Source of the DNA: DAOVXM01 sp963746255
Lineage (GTDB): Bacteria; Chloroflexota; Anaerolineae; Anaerolineales; UBA4823
Reading direction: 5' to 3'
Assembly (NCBI GenBank): GCA_963746255.1
Contig: CAVVAJ010000005.1
Span: forward strand, 496,001 to 560,000
DNA: 64,000 nt
This document shows positions 60,503 to 64,000 of this stretch, piece by piece. Under the pieces are notes generated by a model, which saw nothing but the letters and a program-made list of their open reading frames with translations, was not told where the DNA came from and made no database searches. Positions within the stretch are counted from its first letter, which is position 1; the number at the start of each line of letters is the position of its first letter. The position numbers and the translations under genes are program-made.

Positions 60503-61597
60503 TTATGGAAGGGATATGGTTGAGTAGCGATAATATGCTGCACAGGCACCCTCAGAGGAAACCATCGTTGCTCCAAGAGGCTGCTGAGGGGTACACTCTA
60601 CGCCAAACGCTGAACAATCATGTGGCTTTTTTATGCCCTGCAAGATTTGCCCGGCGATACAGCGGGGGGATTCTTCTGGTTGGATATCACCGACATCATA
60701 CCTGATTTCGGCATCATATTTGGAGAATTCTGAACGTAAGCACCACCCACTCAATGGGATGGTACCGATACCGCGCCATTTTCGATCACACTCAGTGAAC
60801 ACTTGCTCTATGACCCTTTGAGCTGGTCTATTGCCCTCGTATGTCACTACTCTGGAATAAGCGTTTGCTACAACTGGTTGGTCATTCTCCAGTAGTTGGA
60901 CAGTTTCCATGATTCCTTGCACTATGTCTAATGGTTCAAAACCTGTCACAACGATTGGCACCATAAATTTATCCGCTAATGGGGGATACTCCCAATAACC
61001 CATGACAGCACAAACATGACCGGCAGCCAGGAAACCCTGGACCCGGTTGTCCGGAGAACTAAGGATTGTATTCATCGCTGGGGGGACACGGACATGTGAA
61101 ACAAGCACTGTGAAGTTATCCAATCCCAAAGCTCGTGCATGCAGCACAGACATTGCATTAGCTGGGGCGGTGGTTTCGAAACCGATCGCAAAGAAAATGA
61201 TTTCCTTATCCGGATTCTCCTGGGCGATTTTGACCGCATCTAAAGGGGAGTAGACTACTCGGACATCTGCACCAGCCGCGCGAAGCTCGAATAAATCATG
61301 ATATGAGCCCGGAACACGCAACATATCTCCAAAAGAGGTGAAGATAACACCTGGGAGAGCTGCGATTGCCAAGGCTTTGTCGATCAATTCTAAGGAAGTT
61401 ACGCATACTGGACATCCGGGGCCATGCACCAGTTCGAGTTCCCCAGGTAGGAGCTGGTCGATCCCGTGCCGCATAATTGCATGGGTTTGCCCACCGCAGA
61501 TTTCCATGATTACCCAGGGTTTGGTAATCGTCTGGTGGATCTTCCTTATTACACCTTGAACCAAATCAGCATCTCGGTATTCTGTCAGATGCTTCAT
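60503..61597 (-). CDS. hypD: Hydrogenase maturation protein HypD
   Basis: Scaffold that with HypC assembles the Fe(CN)2CO unit. The 364-residue protein has MEICGGQTHAIMRHGID, LVHGPGCPVCVTSLELID, FGDMLRVPGS, FFAIGFETTAPANAMS and VTGFEPLDIVQGI. The C-terminal cysteines of the [4Fe-4S] cluster are seen in WCLRSEF, SPRCIAGQILQGIKKPHDCSAFGVECTPQQPLGATMVSSEGACAAYY. All expected cysteines are present. It sits between hypC (6-bp gap) and hypE. Confidence 0.96.
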   Translation of the reverse strand: MKHLTEYRDADLVQGVIRKIHQTITKPWVIMEICGGQTHAIMRHGIDQLLPGELELVHGPGCPVCVTSLELIDKALAIAALPGVIFTSFGDMLRVPGSYHDLFELRAAGADVRVVYSPLDAVKIAQENPDKEIIFFAIGFETTAPANAMSVLHARALGLDNFTVLVSHVRVPPAMNTILSSPDNRVQGFLAAGHVCAVMGYWEYPPLADKFMVPIVVTGFEPLDIVQGIMETVQLLENDQPVVANAYSRVVTYEGNRPAQRVIEQVFTECDRKWRGIGTIPLSGWCLRSEFSKYDAEIRYDVGDIQPEESPRCIAGQILQGIKKPHDCSAFGVECTPQQPLGATMVSSEGACAAYYRYSTISLP

Positions 61598-61603
61598 AGT
61601 GGT

Positions 61604-61891
61604 TTATTTCTCCTGGACTGGATCATTTCCATCTTGACCCAAATCAAGAAACGGATCACCCTCCCCGATAGCTGCAATTTCTCGCAGCAAGCTGAGGGTT
61701 TCCTGAGCCTCATCTTCACTGATGAGATGGAGTGCAAATCCGACATGAATTACCGTGTAATCACCTATTTGCGCCTCTGGTACGTACGCGAGGCAAGCTT
61801 CGCGCGTGACACCACCAAAGTCAATTTTACCCATCATGAGATCACCTTGTTGGTATATGTCGATTATTTTTCCTGGAACTCCAAGACACAT
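61604..61891 (-). CDS. hypC: Hydrogenase maturation chaperone HypC
   Basis: A 95-residue HypC/HybG-type chaperone with the obligatory N-terminus MCLGVPGKIIDI; Cys2 binds the iron centre or the hydrogenase large subunit. The central part GVTREACLAYVPEAQIGDYTVIHVGFALHLISEDEAQETLSLLREI is family typical. It lies 46 bp downstream of hypF and 6 bp upstream of hypD. The end is somewhat longer than in E. coli HypC. Confidence 0.94.
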   Translation of the reverse strand: MCLGVPGKIIDIYQQGDLMMGKIDFGGVTREACLAYVPEAQIGDYTVIHVGFALHLISEDEAQETLSLLREIAAIGEGDPFLDLGQDGNDPVQEK

Positions 61892-61937
61892 AATACCTCC
61901 GCCCTTAATCTGACCGATCCTTAATTATAAATTTCTC

Positions 61938-64000
61938 TCAACAAATATATCTAGACATGATTTCATGTGAGCGATGGTATGCGATCGCAGCTTGGCCAAG
62001 AGCCACACCTCCATCATTGGGAGGTACGCGGCTATGTGTATAGACCTGAAAATCATACTTGATCAATAGGTCTAATGTTTTTGCCAGTAATGTCATATTT
62101 TGCCATACACCACCGCTTAAGACAACTTTCTGAATTCCCTGTTCAGTCCGAATTCTCTGGCAGATTTCCAGCACCAGCCTGGCGAGTGTATTATGGAATC
62201 GTGCGGCTATCGTCGGTATAGAACAGCCAGCCAAGATATCAGCATAGATTCGATGTATGATTGTGCCTGTGTCGGCAAACCTTGAATAAGACAGCGGTGT
62301 GGAGTTTATTTCCGGGTTGGATATCTCACATTGGTAATAGCCATCTTCGGTTGGATCAGCTACTGCTTCTAGCTCGATAGCGGCTTGGGCTTCGTAGTTA
62401 ACAGCCTGCCGGATGCCTAACAAAGCTGACACAGCGTCGAAAAGCCTGCCGATACTTGAAGTCTGAACAATATTAATATTCTTTTCAAGCATCGATCGTA
62501 ATACGGTTTTCTCTTCAGCACACAGGCTAGTAACTGGGGGTAACTGAAGGTCCCAATTTATATCCGCTTTCCATAAATACGCAAGAGCGATTCTAGCTGG
62601 CTTCCTGATAGCGGCATCGCCTCCCGGTAGAGGCATGTATGCTAAGTGCGCCCAACGCTGGTAGCGTTCATAGGAAGCGATGAGGAATTCACCTCCCCAG
62701 ATGGAGCCATCCTCGCCAAAACCAGTCCCATCAAAGGCGATTCCGATCACTTCTTCACCGCTTTCAAATCCATGCTCAACCATAGCAGCTGCAATATGGG
62801 CATGGTGGTGTTGAACACCGGCCAGCGGGATATTCTCTCGTTCACCTCGTTCAAGGGCGTATCGGGTTGCTAGGTAATTTGGATGTAAGTCATAGGCGAT
62901 TAATTCAGGTAGGATCTTGAAGAGTTGTTGGTAATGAAGGATACCTTGCTCAAAGGACTTCAGTGTCTCATAGTTTTCTAGGTCGCCGATATGCTGGCTA
63001 AGCAATGCATATCGGCCTCTCAGGAGGCAAAACGTGTTCTTCAGCTCTGAACCTACCGCAAGTAGCGGTGGGGATTCGAAAGGTACGAGGATAGGGGCCG
63101 GTGCATAGCCGCGCGCACGACGTAGCAGGATTGGCCGTTCGATTTTTGGATTGCCTATCTCTCCTGAGGCAAGTTTCTGTGGAAGAACGCGGGCTACCGA
63201 ATCATCACACCGCGTGTTGATCGGCCGGTTATGCATCAAGAAAGCATCTGCCAAGCTGGCCAATCTATGCCGCGCTTCTTGATTGTCTGTAGCGATCGGC
63301 TCCTCTGATAGATTGCCGCTGGTCATGACCAATGGGGGTAATACTTTGTCTGTAAGCGTTTCGCTTGCCAAGCAAGTATTTTGACCCGCAAACAGCAGGT
63401 AATGCAAGGGTGTATATGGCAGCATAACGCCAACTGTGGTCTGGTGAGGGGCAACCTCTTGAGCAATTGTGGATTCTGCGCGGCGTTCAACAATAACAAT
63501 CGGTCTTTCGCGAGCACGTAGGAGGTCTTGTTCATCATCAGAGAGATTGCATTGCTGTTGAACAGATTTTACGTCTGCCATCATTAATGCGAACGGTTTC
63601 TCAACGTGTAGTTTTCTCCGCCGTAATTCGGAAACTGCATGGGGGTTCGTTGCGTCACAAGCGAGGTGAAAGCCTCCCAGGCCTTTAATGGCAATGATTT
63701 TCCCTTCCCGGAGGAGATTCTGGCTGATTTCCAAAGCGGCTTCACCATGAATATGCTCAGGGTCATATGCTGATTCAATATTATCTATAGCAGGGTATTC
63801 CAACCAGATATGGGGACCGCACTCAGGACAGGCAACGGGTTGAGCATGGAATCGTCTGTTTGTTGGATCGGTATATTCACGCTGACAGTAATCGCACAAA
63901 TGAAAGCTTGCCATGGTTGTATTTTGTCTATCATAGGGGATATCCTCAATGATCGTCAACCTTGGGCCGCAATTTGTGCAGTTGATAAATGGGTACCTGT
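61938..64000 (-). CDS. hypF: Carbamoyltransferase HypF (5' end outside window)
   Basis: Makes the carbamoyl adenylate and transfers it to HypE. The gene enters from the right edge; about 687 residues are visible. The first residues read NCTNCGPR, then TIIEDIPYDRQNTTMASFHLCDYCQREYTDPTNRRFHAQPVACPECG, both zinc-finger units. The YrdC-like domain follows (AIKGLGGFHLACDATNPHAVSELRRRK, VGVMLPYTPLHYLLF, TSGNLSEEPIATDN). The Kae1-like domain has HHHAHIAAAMVEHG, IAFDGTGFGEDGSIWGGEF and VVLSGGVWQNMTLL. The N-terminal acylphosphatase domain is beyond the window. An internal TTG at 63959 is not the true start. Confidence 0.95.
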   Translation of the reverse strand, partial: RYPFINCTNCGPRLTIIEDIPYDRQNTTMASFHLCDYCQREYTDPTNRRFHAQPVACPECGPHIWLEYPAIDNIESAYDPEHIHGEAALEISQNLLREGKIIAIKGLGGFHLACDATNPHAVSELRRRKLHVEKPFALMMADVKSVQQQCNLSDDEQDLLRARERPIVIVERRAESTIAQEVAPHQTTVGVMLPYTPLHYLLFAGQNTCLASETLTDKVLPPLVMTSGNLSEEPIATDNQEARHRLASLADAFLMHNRPINTRCDDSVARVLPQKLASGEIGNPKIERPILLRRARGYAPAPILVPFESPPLLAVGSELKNTFCLLRGRYALLSQHIGDLENYETLKSFEQGILHYQQLFKILPELIAYDLHPNYLATRYALERGERENIPLAGVQHHHAHIAAAMVEHGFESGEEVIGIAFDGTGFGEDGSIWGGEFLIASYERYQRWAHLAYMPLPGGDAAIRKPARIALAYLWKADINWDLQLPPVTSLCAEEKTVLRSMLEKNINIVQTSSIGRLFDAVSALLGIRQAVNYEAQAAIELEAVADPTEDGYYQCEISNPEINSTPLSYSRFADTGTIIHRIYADILAGCSIPTIAARFHNTLARLVLEICQRIRTEQGIQKVVLSGGVWQNMTLLAKTLDLLIKYDFQVYTHSRVPPNDGGVALGQAAIAYHRSHEIMSRYIC

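Noticed and set aside
1..64000. tRNA, rRNA and CRISPR search by eye
   Set aside because: No cloverleaf with a TTCGA-type loop, no rRNA-like stretch and no regularly spaced repeats were found. A covariance-model scan would be needed to exclude small RNAs.

Overview
The window looks like a chromosomal segment of an anaerobic, probably acetogenic or homoacetogen-like member of the Chloroflexota (class Anaerolineae is my best guess). This is inferred from the complete bacterial-type Wood-Ljungdahl carbonyl-branch operon, the hydrogenase maturation genes, and the extracellular proteins with long Thr-Pro linkers and a Tat/L,D-transpeptidase neighbourhood. No rRNA, tRNA or CRISPR array was found.

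Layout. 1-4960 (minus strand): tatC (cut by the left edge), tatB, nusB, an Asp23 protein, fabG, fabD, rpmF and a thioredoxin-TPR protein. 5226-8728 (minus): an unknown small protein, two L,D-transpeptidases and an N-acetylmuramoyl-alanine amidase. 8995-16301: Fe-S cluster assembly. A minus-strand sufR plus sufT-like unit diverges from sufC-sufB-sufD-(SH3 protein)-sufS-sufU-Rieske on the plus strand; the divergent region holds three well-formed sigma70-type promoters and two copies of a ~23-bp repeat. 16357-17893: a methyltransferase and a SpoU rRNA/tRNA methylase. 17938-24430 (minus): a five-gene unit that looks like an undescribed radical-SAM peptide-modification system. Two membrane proteins end in the same Cys-Ala tail and are followed by a radical SAM/SPASM protein and a cysteine-less pseudo-radical-SAM paralogue, both with PqqD-like N-termini. 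24667-26331: an ABC-F ATPase.

27077-39091 (plus): Wood-Ljungdahl operon: HMA-like protein, CO dehydrogenase, acetyl-CoA synthase fused to the small corrinoid protein subunit, large corrinoid subunit, RACo-type reductive activator, AcsE methyltransferase and a MetV-MetF fusion. It supplies CO and methyl groups and joins them to acetyl-CoA. 39236-40919: modA and modB. 41284-41718: transposase remnant. 41849-51464: amylosucrase, wHTH-like protein, RelA/SpoT, MoeA, VKOR, a small acidic protein, PfkB kinase and a HAD protein. 51673-52019: a decayed hisA pseudogene. 52063-55196: P-domain/C39-like secreted protein, sensor kinase and response regulator. 55734-59405: lipoprotein, feoA, feoB and a methyltransferase. 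59433-64000 (minus): hypE, hypD, hypC and hypF (cut by the right edge).

Several genes carry single-base lesions. One-base insertions break the radical SAM gene, the acetyl-CoA synthase, modA and a methyltransferase; all four are repaired by removing one base from a short same-base run. There is also an in-frame TAG in the methylase zinc ribbon and a Cys-to-Ser change at the catalytic position of SufS. Sequencing or assembly error is a serious explanation for the indels, but the multiply damaged hisA shows that real gene decay occurs here too.
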